Of a stretch of 32,074 bases of DNA, positions 7,600 through 14,902 are shown in pieces. A program made the translations under genes and the position numbers. Numbering within the stretch: position 1 is the first letter of the stretch; every line of letters begins with the position of its first letter. The stretch comes from Beijerinckiaceae bacterium (GTDB taxonomy: Bacteria > Pseudomonadota > Alphaproteobacteria > Rhizobiales > Beijerinckiaceae): contig SCSF01000009.1 of assembly GCA_004298435.1 (NCBI GenBank), positions 1-32,074 of the forward strand, given 5' to 3'. A model generated the notes under the pieces. It made no database searches. It was given only the letters and a program-made list of their open reading frames with translations, and was not told where the DNA came from.

Positions 7600-8099
7600 G
7601 TGAAGAGCGCGCGGTGCTTGCAGGCGGCTGCTTCTGGGGCATGCAGGATCTCATTCGCCGCCGTGAGGGCGTCGTTGCGACGCGCGTCGGCTATGCCGGC
7701 GGCGATGTTCCCAATGCCACCTATCGCAACCACGGCACCCATGCAGAGGCGATCGAGATTATCTTCGATCCGGCCAAAATCAGCTACCGGCAGATCCTCG
7801 AGTTCTTCTTCCAGATCCACGATCCGAGCACGCGCAACCGGCAGGGCAATGATGTGGGCATGAGCTATCGTTCGGCGATTTTCTATACGACCGACGAGCA
7901 GAAGCGGATCGCCGGGGATACGATCGCCGATGTCGATGCCTCCGGCCTGTGGCCCGGCAAGGTCGTGACAGAGGTGGTTCCCGTCAGCGATTTCTGGGAA
8001 GCGGAGCCGGAGCATCAGGACTATCTGGAGCACTTTCCCAACGGCTACACCTGCCACTTTCCCCGGCCGAACTGGGTTCTGCCGAAACGCAAGAGCTGA
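7596..8099 (+). CDS. msrA: Peptide-methionine (S)-S-oxide reductase
   Basis: MsrA reduces the S-epimer of methionine sulfoxide. The 167-residue protein has the catalytic GCFWG motif at residues 11-15, then [16 protein letters not shown] and the conserved [23 protein letters not shown] block. The usual CTG before the GHAE segment reads YRNHGTHAE here. One further Cys lies near the C-terminus (GYTCHFP). It overlaps msrB by four bases. There is no signal peptide, so the pair is cytoplasmic. A repeat copy follows the stop and separates it from the convergent DUF190 gene. Confidence 0.96.
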   Translation: MSEERAVLAGGCFWGMQDLIRRREGVVATRVGYAGGDVPNATYRNHGTHAEAIEIIFDPAKISYRQILEFFFQIHDPSTRNRQGNDVGMSYRSAIFYTTDEQKRIAGDTIADVDASGLWPGKVVTEVVPVSDFWEAEPEHQDYLEHFPNGYTCHFPRPNWVLPKRKS

Positions 8100-8113
8100 A
8101 CGTCTGTTTGTTT

Positions 8114-8168
8114 GTTGGCGCGTTTTCTTCACGCGAACCGGAAGCCACTTCGCTCGAAAACGCTACAG
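8114..8168. repeat. RIME-like palindromic repeat between convergent msrA and DUF190 genes
   Basis: GCGCGTTTTCTTCACGCGAA, a middle CCGGAAGCC, then CGCTCGAAAACGCTA. It ends directly against the TAG stop of the DUF190 gene at 8169. Its position between two convergent genes would suit a shared transcription end. Confidence 0.85.
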
Positions 8169-8483
8169 CTACCGGCACGTTGCGGGCCAGGAGACGATGT
8201 GCCCCGTGGGCAGCAGATCGTCCAGAAGTTCGAGAACGGAATTCACCACCTCCGGCGTATCGAAAAACTCGATGATGATGGGCAGATCGACCATGATGCG
8301 CAGCATGTTGGCGGCATGCACTTCTCCGGTGTCGCCGATGCCCGCGATGCCGCGCAAAACGGTGACGCACCGGACCTTGTGCTGCTCATGCAGGATATCC
8401 AGAATGTCCTGCATGAGGGTCTTGCCATGCTTGTGATCCGCTTCGCTCAGATAGATGCGGACGACTGTTACTTCGGCTGCCAT
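8169..8483 (-). CDS. DUF190 family protein (PII-like fold), fluoride operon partner
   Basis: Small protein of 104 residues: EVTVVRIYLSEADHKHGKTL at the start, then VLRGIAGIGDTGEVHAA and a hydrophobic DLPIIIEFFDTPEVV strand, all typical of DUF190, which folds like PII signalling proteins. DUF190 genes are often found beside crcB; the biochemical role is not known. The ATG at 8483 starts a normal-length protein; an in-frame extension upstream would translate a repeat element. It is probably co-transcribed with crcB across a 100-base gap holding a palindromic repeat. Its stop codon abuts another repeat. Confidence 0.88.
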   Translation of the reverse strand: MAAEVTVVRIYLSEADHKHGKTLMQDILDILHEQHKVRCVTVLRGIAGIGDTGEVHAANMLRIMVDLPIIIEFFDTPEVVNSVLELLDDLLPTGHIVSWPATCR

Positions 8484-8496
8484 GACATCACCTCTT

Positions 8497-8580
8497 GGCG
8501 TTTTCGAGCGAAGCGGCCTCCGTTCGCGTGAAGAAAACGCGTCAAATGAATACCCGGTTCTGATTTCAGAACCGAAAACA
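8497..8580. repeat. RIME-like repeat with attached GGTTCTGA hairpin, inside the crcB-DUF190 operon
   Basis: GGCGTTTTCGAGCGAAGCGG and TTCGCGTGAAGAAAACGCG form the large palindrome. It is followed by GGTTCTGATTTCAGAACC, a perfect 8-bp stem. Both parts also occur in the copy at 18806-18904. Confidence 0.85.
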
Positions 8581-8583
8581 GAC

Positions 8584-8958
8584 TCAGAGATTTCGCGCCA
8601 GGAAAGCGCCGCCGAAGGTCGCGAGCAAGCCGAGAACGACGGAGAGGACGACATAAAGCACGCCTTTGCCGGTGTCGCCCTGCTCGGCGAGCAGCAAAGT
8701 CTCCATTGCGAAGGTCGAAAACGTCGAGAAGCCGCCGATGAACCCTGTGAGAATGCCGATCCGCAGAACCGGGCTGATCGTCATCCGCTCCAGCGTCGCA
8801 AAGAACAGAAAGCCCATCAGGAAACAGGCGACGATGTTGATCGACAAGGTCGCATAAGGAAAGTCGCGGCCGCAGATCGACTGAACGAGGTTCGTCATTG
8901 CGTAGCGCGCCCAGCATCCGAGGATGCCCCCTATTGCGATAGCTATATATGGCTGCAT
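8584..8958 (-). CDS. crcB: Fluoride ion channel CrcB/Fluc
   Basis: Small inner-membrane fluoride channel of 124 residues that works as a dual-topology dimer and lets toxic F- leave the cell. Four hydrophobic helices are visible. Family signatures are GGILGCWARYAM near residues 10-21, a central TLSINIVACFLMGF with the conserved Asn, and GFIGGFSTFSTFAMET with the phenylalanine-rich fluoride path. It is transcribed leftwards behind a fluoride riboswitch at 9238-9288. The ribosome-binding site before the ATG is weak. The leader is long, about 280 bases from the aptamer. Confidence 0.95.
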   Translation of the reverse strand: MQPYIAIAIGGILGCWARYAMTNLVQSICGRDFPYATLSINIVACFLMGFLFFATLERMTISPVLRIGILTGFIGGFSTFSTFAMETLLLAEQGDTGKGVLYVVLSVVLGLLATFGGAFLARNL

Positions 8959-9237
8959 TTCGGATTCAGTCCGTCGAGAATTGAATAAAAGTACGGGCAG
9001 GATTGCCGACGCGGTAGCGCGGCTCGCGGCAAGGGCGGCACATGCCGCGCGCTTGCGTGCTTTGCTGAAATCGAATGATGAGGGTCTGGATCAGAGGCGC
9101 GGGGCGCGCCGCCGCGCCAACTCCGGCTGAAGCAAATCGAACGGAAGACGCGCGCTTGAAAGAAGCGCATCTGGCACATTCGAGGGGGGCTGTGGGGGCC
9201 TCTCACGCAGACTCCTCCTGCCGTCCGTAGACGTGTT
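8959..9237 (-). other. Long crcB leader downstream of the fluoride aptamer
   Basis: About 280 bases between aptamer and crcB. On the RNA, GGAGGAGUC (9218-9210) is perfectly complementary to GACUCCUCC (9246-9238), the 3' strand of the aptamer, so a hairpin can form that excludes the ligand-bound fold. It is followed by a C-rich stretch (9209-9181) with no U-run. No convincing gene lies here; a possible 101-codon frame from 9248 has no recognisable features and overlaps the aptamer. Confidence 0.6.
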
Positions 9238-9288
9238 GGAGGAGTCATCAGCCCTGAGGGCGGTTAAAAGGCGAACTCCATCGCCTGT
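9238..9288 (-). promoter_or_regulatory. Fluoride riboswitch (crcB motif RNA)
   Basis: The minus-strand RNA reads GGCGAUGGAGUUCGCC, a short linker, GCCCUCAGGGC, then UGAUGACUCC. This matches the crcB-motif aptamer: helix GGCGA/UCGCC (9285-9281 with 9274-9270), loop GGAGU (9279-9275) pairing with the 3' ACUCC (9245-9241) as the pseudoknot, and stem GCCC/GGGC (9261-9251). It lies upstream of and in the same direction as crcB and the DUF190 gene. Confidence 0.92.
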
Positions 9289-9298
9289 AGCTTCGCGC

Positions 9299-9327
9299 AG
9301 GATGAAGTTGCGGTCGCAACTTGTCAA
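9299..9327 (-). promoter_or_regulatory. Probable sigma-70 promoter of the fluoride operon, with a dyad in the spacer
   Basis: On the minus strand TTGACA (9327-9322), 17 bases, then CATCCT (9304-9299). Transcription would start near 9292, just ahead of the aptamer at 9288. The spacer is almost entirely an inverted repeat, AAGTTGCG-AC-CGCAACTT (9322-9305), suggesting an extra DNA-binding regulator. Confidence 0.55.
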
Positions 9328-9347
9328 TAGCGCGAGCTGGAGCGTTT

Positions 9348-10568
9348 TCAGGCGACGCGCGGCGACAACAGCATCGCTCCGTAAATCGCAGCGAAAAGGC
9401 CGAAACTCACGACCCACAGCACGGCTGAGGCGGTGAGAAGTCCCATCGAGGCCGCAGGCAAAAAGCCAGCCGCCACACGCACGGCGGCTGCGGCCGTTAT
9501 GGTCACATAGATCAGCTTCGTGGTCCCATCGGCCTTGAGCGCTCGTCCCGTGTGCCCCAGCGAAACCCGCGTCATGACGGCGAGCACCATTGTGCCGATC
9601 GCGCCAGCGGTCAGCGCGTGGATTGCCGCGACTTGCGGCACCGCCGGGGTCAATATCGACAGACCGAGAAGGGCCGCGCCGACAACCGCCCACGCATAGC
9701 CGAGATGCAGAACCGCGAGCAAAGGTTCCGATAAGGTCGCGAACCCGCGCCAGCGCACGAGCCGCCAGAGGTTGAGTGCGGCGCCGATGATCAACAGCAC
9801 GCCGACGATCTGCGATGCCGGGAAAAATACCCAGCCGAGAAGGCCGGTGTGGAGCGTGGCGAGTGCGTAGCGGTCGAACTTGCCGCGGGCGGCCGCGGGG
9901 AGTTTGGCGACGCCGCGTTTGGCAAGCCAGTTGCGCGTGAAGACAGGAATGATGCGGCCGCCGATCGCGGAAAGAAGCGCGATGATCGCCATGAGTGCGA
10001 GCCGCCAGCCGAGGCCCGCCGGCACGCCGAAGCCCGCCTGTCCGAGATACATGAGAAAGTCTGCGATCCCAAGAACGCCGATGGGAATCGGCAGCGCGAC
10101 ATTGGGCCAGTTCCGCGCCGCGATGATCTCGCGCGCAGCGATGCCACAAAGCACGACGGGAAACGCCAGATCGAGTGCGGCGGCGAGCCAGAACGGCAGG
10201 AAAGCGGAGATAAAGCAGGCGACGCGGCCGATCAACCAGAGCGCCGCCAGCCCCATCAGCGGCGCGCCATGAATGGGCGGTCTTCCTGTCCAGATCGGAA
10301 TTGACGTCAGCATGAAGCCGGCGATCGCCGCAAGCACGAAGCCGAACAGCATGGCATGGATATGCCACGTTAGCGGATCGAAACGGCTCGGCAGGTGGGC
10401 GCCTGCGATCAGCAGCGCGATCCAAAGCGCCACGGCCAAGGCCGCCCAGAGGCTCGCTGCGAGAAAAAAGGGCCGGAACGCGCGGGACCAGAGTGCAGCG
10501 GTTTCGCGGGATGGCTTGCTGGCGACTGAAGGGAGGATCCGTTCTTCCATGGGCATATAATAAGGCAT
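9348..10568 (-). CDS. nnrS: NnrS family haem/copper membrane protein
   Basis: Polytopic membrane protein of about 406 residues with some twelve hydrophobic helices, spread evenly from residue 27 to the end. NnrS proteins bind haem and copper and help cells tolerate nitric oxide and related nitrosative stress. Family marks are ALWSRAFRPFFLAASLWA at the N-terminus, PLTWHIHAMLFGFVLAAIAG, GRIIPVFTRNW, and AIHALTAGAIGTMVLAVMTR. The ATG at 10568 is a choice; ATGs at 10556 and 10550 are also possible. It follows a Crp/Fnr-type gene in the same direction, and that gene is its likely regulator. The stop codon lies inside a GAGCGTTTTCAGGCGA repeat fragment. Confidence 0.93.
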   Translation of the reverse strand: MPYYMPMEERILPSVASKPSRETAALWSRAFRPFFLAASLWAALAVALWIALLIAGAHLPSRFDPLTWHIHAMLFGFVLAAIAGFMLTSIPIWTGRPPIHGAPLMGLAALWLIGRVACFISAFLPFWLAAALDLAFPVVLCGIAAREIIAARNWPNVALPIPIGVLGIADFLMYLGQAGFGVPAGLGWRLALMAIIALLSAIGGRIIPVFTRNWLAKRGVAKLPAAARGKFDRYALATLHTGLLGWVFFPASQIVGVLLIIGAALNLWRLVRWRGFATLSEPLLAVLHLGYAWAVVGAALLGLSILTPAVPQVAAIHALTAGAIGTMVLAVMTRVSLGHTGRALKADGTTKLIYVTITAAAAVRVAAGFLPAASMGLLTASAVLWVVSFGLFAAIYGAMLLSPRVA

Positions 10569-10620
10569 TGGCGGATCGCGGCGTTTGCGCATGAGCAAAC
10601 GGAAGGCCAAAGAAGAGGCG

Positions 10621-11328
10621 TCAGTCGGACGCATCCTCGGCGATCCGCGCGATTTCCGAGGGCTGGCGGATCGTTAAATGCTGATTCCGGGTCGCCAGCA
10701 ATCCTGCGCTTTCCCATGCGGTCAGAATCCGGCTCGCAGTATGCAGGGTGGTGCCGGCGATGTCGGCCACGTCCTTGCGCCGCAGCGGAAACGCGATCTC
10801 TGTTCCGTCGGCTGTTTCACGCCCGGCCTGACGGCCAAGCCGCAGCACGGCATGGGCGACGCGCCGGGTAGCGCCCTGCGTCGCGAGTTCGCGCATCCGC
10901 TCCTGCGCCTCCTGTAGCCGCTTGCCGATGATGTGGATGACATTGATCGCGATCTGCGGCTGGGCAATCATCAATTCCAGCAGCTCGGCTTCGCTCCAGC
11001 TCGCCTCAAGGGTTTCGACGAGAGCGACGGCATCGGCGGGATAGCGCGCATCCGTGAACAGCGACACAGCGCCGAATATTTCGCCCGCTCCGATAAAGCG
11101 GACGACAACCTGCGCACCATCGCTGCCGGTCTGAGCAATGCGCACCACGCCTTCGATCACCGCATGCGCGCGAACCCCCGCGTCGCCCTGATTGAAGATG
11201 CGGGCCTCCCTCGCCACGCGACGCACGCGCGCAGAGGCCGCGACTTTCTCGATGGCCGCTGGCGGAAGATCCCGAAAGAGTTCCATGCCAGCGAAGAACT
11301 GCGGCGTGAGGTGCGCATCTTTGCTCAT
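10621..11328 (-). CDS. Crp/Fnr family regulator, NnrR/DNR-like
   Basis: Protein of 235 residues with an N-terminal cyclic-nucleotide-like sensor domain (residues about 15-130), a long dimer helix, and a C-terminal winged HTH (RKDVADIAGTTLHTASRILTAWE). There is no N-terminal cysteine cluster, so it is not an iron-sulfur FNR. Its place beside nnrS suggests an NO-responsive NnrR/DNR-type activator; this is inference. The recognition helix has HTASR where FNR has ETISR. A palindrome at 11367-11384 upstream of its start has the TTG-N8-CAA geometry of FNR-family sites, so autoregulation and control of the divergent gene are plausible. Confidence 0.9.
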   Translation of the reverse strand: MSKDAHLTPQFFAGMELFRDLPPAAIEKVAASARVRRVAREARIFNQGDAGVRAHAVIEGVVRIAQTGSDGAQVVVRFIGAGEIFGAVSLFTDARYPADAVALVETLEASWSEAELLELMIAQPQIAINVIHIIGKRLQEAQERMRELATQGATRRVAHAVLRLGRQAGRETADGTEIAFPLRRKDVADIAGTTLHTASRILTAWESAGLLATRNQHLTIRQPSEIARIAEDASD

Positions 11329-11366
11329 TGCGACATCTTACCCGCCGCCGCCCAATAAGGGGAGCG

Positions 11367-11384
11367 ATTTGCTCCGGCGCAAAT
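11367..11384. promoter_or_regulatory. FNR/NnrR-family binding site ATTTGCTCCGGCGCAAAT
   Basis: Arms ATTTGC and GCAAAT are perfect and contain TTG-N8-CAA, the half-site spacing of the Crp/Fnr family. It lies 39 bases upstream of the regulator's start codon and upstream of the divergent membrane protein gene at 11520. Confidence 0.55.
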
Positions 11385-11403
11385 ATGCTGGCGACCGAGG
11401 GCG

Positions 11404-11510
11404 CTATAGCGTTTTCGGTTCTGATGGAATCCGAACCTCGGCTCCAGTTATTTGCTTTGACGCGTTTTCTTCACGCGAACCGGAAGCCGCTTCGCTTGAA
11501 AACGCTATAG
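11404..11510. repeat. Full-length 107-bp RIME-like palindromic element
   Basis: Bounded by perfect 13-bp terminal inverted repeats, CTATAGCGTTTTC (11404-11416) and GAAAACGCTATAG (11498-11510). It contains both halves seen separately elsewhere: GGTTCTGATGGAATCCGAACC and ACGCGTTTTCTTCACGCGAA. Size and two-palindrome structure recall RIME1 of rhizobia. Its end overlaps the start of the AGGAGG ribosome-binding site of the next gene. Confidence 0.88.
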
Positions 11511-11519
11511 GAGGCGATC

Positions 11520-11996
11520 ATGAATGACGTCATTGCCGCACGGGCCTTGCATGTCCTGTTCGTCGTGATCTGGATCGGCGGCGTGGCGATGGCGACGACG
11601 GTGGTGCTTCCCGCAGTCAGGCGCGGCGATCTCGGGCCGCAATGGCTGAAGGCGTTTCAGGCGATCGAGCATCGCTTCATCTGGCAGGCACGCACATCCG
11701 TTATCATCGTCGGCTTGACCGGCCTCTACATGCTCTGGCGGCTCGATCTCTGGCACAACTTCACCAGCGCGAGCTTCTGGTGGCTGCACGCCATGGTCTG
11801 TCTGTGGTTGCTGTTTTTCTTCGTTCTGTTCATTGGCGAGCCATTCGTTCTGCATCGCTATTTTCACAAGTGGGCGACGGAAAGACAGGAAGTCGCCTTC
11901 GCCTGGCTGCATCGGGTTCACTGGGTGCTGCTCGTACTGGCCGTCATTACGATTTTTGGCGCAGTCGCGGGAAGTCAGGGATGGTCGATCTTCTGA
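11520..11996 (+). CDS. Four-helix integral membrane protein, CopD-like, linked to the NO module
   Basis: Protein of 158 residues with four hydrophobic helices (about 5-27, 58-75, 84-105, 132-152). Histidines near helix ends (RALHVLF, FWWLHAM, AWLHRVHW) could bind haem or metal, as in CopD-like families, but the function is not known. The start has a near-perfect AGGAGGCG six bases upstream, whose first bases come from the preceding palindromic repeat. It is divergent from the Crp/Fnr-type gene and shares a putative binding site with it, so it may belong to the same nitrosative-stress response as nnrS. Confidence 0.75.
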   Translation: MNDVIAARALHVLFVVIWIGGVAMATTVVLPAVRRGDLGPQWLKAFQAIEHRFIWQARTSVIIVGLTGLYMLWRLDLWHNFTSASFWWLHAMVCLWLLFFFVLFIGEPFVLHRYFHKWATERQEVAFAWLHRVHWVLLVLAVITIFGAVAGSQGWSIF

Positions 11997-11999
11997 TAA

Positions 12000-12017
12000 G
12001 CCGGATGATGATCCGGC
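12000..12017. terminator. Stem-loop GCCGGAT-GATG-ATCCGGC between convergent genes
   Basis: Perfect 7-bp stem with a 4-base loop, three bases after the stop of the membrane protein gene and before the LysR gene's stop on the other strand. It is flanked by a short A/T run only, so it may be a weak bidirectional terminator. Confidence 0.4.
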
Positions 12018-12022
12018 AAAAT

Positions 12023-12910
12023 TCAGCGCCGGCTGCGCGGCCCGATTGACCCCGGCAAGTTTGGCCGTTCGCGACCAGCTGCAAGCTGTTTGAGGCCCTG
12101 CAAGGCGCGCTCGATCACCTCGGCGTCACTGCGTTCGGCATGGACCGCATAGACGGATTGCGCAAATTCCGGCGCGTCAGCCACCCGCCAAAGGCGTTGA
12201 TCCTTGAGGAAGGACTGCACCATGCCGAGACGAAAATAGCCGCAGCCGCCGGCAGAGAGCACATAAGTCAGTGCCAGCAGGCCGGGTGAAATCGAAACCG
12301 GCGGGCTGCCCAGATCGGGAAAAGCAGCTTCATGCCTGATTGCGAATGCAGGCCCCCAATCGACATAGACGTAGTTTTCCGGCGTCAGCCTGCCATCCGC
12401 CGAGGTCGTGACCAGAACGAGTTTTTCCTCTCGCAGAGGTTCGGCGATAAGGCCCGGCCGGGGCGAGGAGTTATAGAGCACCGCGAGATCGAGAGTTCCG
12501 TCTTCCAGATGCGCGAGAAGGCTCGCCGGGGTGCCGACCTCCGCCCGTAAGGCAACCTCAGGGCATTCGCGGCGCATCCAGATCAGCCAGTCCGCCACGA
12601 GCGGGTGCCACAGGCTGAACTCGCCGCCGATAGCGATCCTCGCGCTGCGGCCTTCAGGGAGCGCGACCTGTTGGCGCGCCCGTTCCCAAACCTGAAGCAT
12701 GGATGCGGCGTGCCGGACCAGCTTTTCGCCTGCCGAGGTAAGGCGCGCACCCGCTTTGTTGCGTACAAAAAGACGGCATCCCAGAAGGTCCTCAAGTGCC
12801 CGAATGCGAGCACTGACAGCGGTTTGCGTGATATGCAGGTTCTCAGCGGCAGCGATGAAGCTGCCGCTTCTGGCGATTTCGAGGAAGGTCCGGGCCTGAT
12901 TGATATCCAT
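12023..12910 (-). CDS. LysR family regulator, HdfR-like subgroup
   Basis: LysR-type regulator of 295 residues: N-terminal winged HTH (FLEIARSGSFIAAAENLHITQTAVSARI pattern, residues about 9-36, followed by LEDLLGCRLFVRN) and a periplasmic-binding-like effector domain. The effector domain start, IGGEFSLWHPLVADWL, and the TLDLAVLYN segment resemble HdfR-type proteins more than CysB. It is divergent from cysJI, which it probably controls; the effector is unknown. The intergenic region holds a dyad at 13007-13021. The ATG at 12910 gives the standard N-terminus. Confidence 0.88.
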   Translation of the reverse strand: MDINQARTFLEIARSGSFIAAAENLHITQTAVSARIRALEDLLGCRLFVRNKAGARLTSAGEKLVRHAASMLQVWERARQQVALPEGRSARIAIGGEFSLWHPLVADWLIWMRRECPEVALRAEVGTPASLLAHLEDGTLDLAVLYNSSPRPGLIAEPLREEKLVLVTTSADGRLTPENYVYVDWGPAFAIRHEAAFPDLGSPPVSISPGLLALTYVLSAGGCGYFRLGMVQSFLKDQRLWRVADAPEFAQSVYAVHAERSDAEVIERALQGLKQLAAGRERPNLPGSIGPRSRR

Positions 12911-13006
12911 ATTTCATATCAATTTTGTTGCATTAAACCACAATCAAATGAATTTGTACAACGTGGAGACAAAAGCCATAATTAGAATGGAAATCCGAGG
13001 TTAATA

Positions 13007-13021
13007 ACATTCTCGGAATGT
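13007..13021. promoter_or_regulatory. Perfect dyad ACATTC-TCG-GAATGT upstream of cysJ
   Basis: Six-base arms around TCG, 56 bases before the cysJ start and about 100 bases from the LysR start. A LysR protein usually binds an interrupted palindrome in such a divergent region, so this is a candidate site for control of cysJI. Confidence 0.45.
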
Positions 13022-13077
13022 AATTTCAGGGCGCAGCAGTCGAAAACCGAAGATGCGCCGTATAAGGCCGCCAGACC

Positions 13078-14892
13078 ATGGGTGTTTATGAATTTCGCGG
13101 ACCCGGCATCTCGGACGCGCAATGGGGACAGATCAGGACGCTTGCGGAGTCACTCGACGACAAACAGTTGCTGTGGCTCAGCGGCTTCTTCGCCGGCGTC
13201 GAATTCCGTGCCGGCAATATCGAGGGCAACACGCCGCTTGGCTTGTCCGTCCCGCCGCTTGCGCCCAGCGTGCCGGAGCGCACGCTCAGCGTCCTCTATG
13301 GCAGCGAGACCGGGAACAGCGCCGAATTGGCGACGAGCCTCGTCGCACAGTTCAACGCGCAGGGCCGTCCCGCCCGTCTTCTGAACATGGCGACCTACAA
13401 GACCCGCGAACTCAAGAACGAGCAGGATCTGCTCATCATCACCTCGACGCATGGCGAGGGCGCGCCGCCTGTCTCGGCAGTCTCGTTCTTCGAATTCGTC
13501 GAAGGCCGCAAGGCGCCGCGCCTGGAGGGTGTGCGCTTTGCCGTGTTGGCGCTTGGCGATTCGACCTATGAATCCTTCTGCGGCGCCGGCAAGCGCCTTG
13601 ATGCGCGCTTCGCTGAACTCGGCGCAACCCGCATCCGGGATCGCATCGATTGCGATGTCGATTACGAGACGCCGGCAGCGGACTGGGCCACCACAATGCT
13701 CGCAAAGTTGGGGCAGGCGGGAACTCAACCAGCGCACGCCACCGCTGCCGCGCCGGCGAAATCCGCAGCGGCTGCCTTCGACAAGCGCAACCCCTTTTCG
13801 GCGGTAGTCGCTGAAAATCTCGCGCTCACCGGACGCGGATCGAGCAAGGAAACGCGGCATGTGGAGCTTTCGCTCGAAGGCTCCGGCCTGTCCTTCCAGC
13901 CCGGTGACGCACTTGGCATAGTGCCGCGCAACGATCCGGCGCTCGTCGAAAGTCTCCTCAAAACTCTGCAACTCGACGCGGCTGCCGAAACTTCAGTAAA
14001 GGATCGCTCGCTTTCGCTCGCCGATGCGCTTGGTGAAGCCTACGAGATAACGGCGGCCACGCCGCGCTTCATCGATCACTGGGCTGAACTGACCGGCGCT
14101 GCCGAACTGCAAAGTCTGCGTGGCGAGGGCGCCGCCAAGCTGCGCACCGAGTTCCTGCACGGCAATCATATCATCGATATCGTGCGGCGCTTCCCGGTTA
14201 AGGGCATCGATGCGAAGAGCTTTCTTGCCGGGCTGCGTCCGCTCCAGCCGCGGCTTTATTCCATCGCGTCAAGCTTCAATTTCGCGCCCGACGAGGCGCA
14301 TCTGACGGTCAGCGCTGTGCGCTACGCTCTCAATGGCACGCCCCGCAGCGGCGTCGCTTCGGGCCAACTCGCGGAGCGTGCAGACGTCGGCACGGTCCTG
14401 CCTGTCTACATACAGGCCAACCCGCAATTCCGGCTCCCGGACAACGACACGCCGATCATTATGATCGGCGCAGGCACCGGCGTTGCGCCCTACCGTTCCT
14501 TCCTTCAGGAGCGTGAGATCGCGGGCGCAACGGGCAAGTCCTGGCTGTTCTTCGGCGAACGCAATTTCGACAGCGACTTTCTCTATCAGGCTGAATGGCA
14601 GACCTTCCTCAAGGATGGGGTGCTGTCGCACATGAATGTTGCGTTTTCGCGCGATGGGGCCGACAAAGTGTATGTGCAGCATCGCCTTCTGGAGTATGCG
14701 CGCGACGTATACGCTTGGTTGGAGGAAGGCGCGCATATCTATGTCTGCGGCGATGGCGCAAAGCTCGCGCCGGACGTCCATGCTGCCTTGCTGAAGATCG
14801 TCGAACAACAGTCCGGGAAGGGCAAGGCTGCGGCTGAGGACTATATCAGCGCAATGCAGTCGGATCGCCGTTACCAGATGGATGTTTATTGA
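13078..14892 (+). CDS. cysJ: NADPH-sulfite reductase flavoprotein (alpha) subunit
   Basis: Flavoprotein of 604 residues that passes electrons from NADPH through FAD and FMN to the haemoprotein CysI, which reduces sulfite to sulfide for cysteine synthesis. Domains in order: an N-terminal extension (1-66), flavodoxin-like FMN domain (about 68-215, SVLYGSETGNS and STHGEGAPP), FAD domain (about 240-445, RLYSIASS at 392), NADPH domain (GAGTGVAPYRSF at 464, FFGERNFDSDF, YVCGDGAKLAPDVH) and the classic C-terminus ending in DVY. It is one operon with cysI and divergent from a LysR gene. Confidence 0.95.
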   Translation: MGVYEFRGPGISDAQWGQIRTLAESLDDKQLLWLSGFFAGVEFRAGNIEGNTPLGLSVPPLAPSVPERTLSVLYGSETGNSAELATSLVAQFNAQGRPARLLNMATYKTRELKNEQDLLIITSTHGEGAPPVSAVSFFEFVEGRKAPRLEGVRFAVLALGDSTYESFCGAGKRLDARFAELGATRIRDRIDCDVDYETPAADWATTMLAKLGQAGTQPAHATAAAPAKSAAAAFDKRNPFSAVVAENLALTGRGSSKETRHVELSLEGSGLSFQPGDALGIVPRNDPALVESLLKTLQLDAAAETSVKDRSLSLADALGEAYEITAATPRFIDHWAELTGAAELQSLRGEGAAKLRTEFLHGNHIIDIVRRFPVKGIDAKSFLAGLRPLQPRLYSIASSFNFAPDEAHLTVSAVRYALNGTPRSGVASGQLAERADVGTVLPVYIQANPQFRLPDNDTPIIMIGAGTGVAPYRSFLQEREIAGATGKSWLFFGERNFDSDFLYQAEWQTFLKDGVLSHMNVAFSRDGADKVYVQHRLLEYARDVYAWLEEGAHIYVCGDGAKLAPDVHAALLKIVEQQSGKGKAAAEDYISAMQSDRRYQMDVY

Positions 14893-14902
14893 GGAACCGG
14901 CC

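Noticed and set aside
8943-9248. 101-codon minus-strand frame starting in the fluoride aptamer, as a possible gene between riboswitch and crcB
   Set aside because: The start lies inside the aptamer's 3' strand, there is no ribosome-binding site, the composition is Arg/Pro/Ser-rich and it overlaps the start of crcB.
9091-10425. 444-codon minus-strand frame overlapping nnrS
   Set aside because: Arg/Ala-rich frame with no domain; nnrS in the neighbouring frame has clear membrane helices and family motifs, and this frame would also run through the riboswitch.
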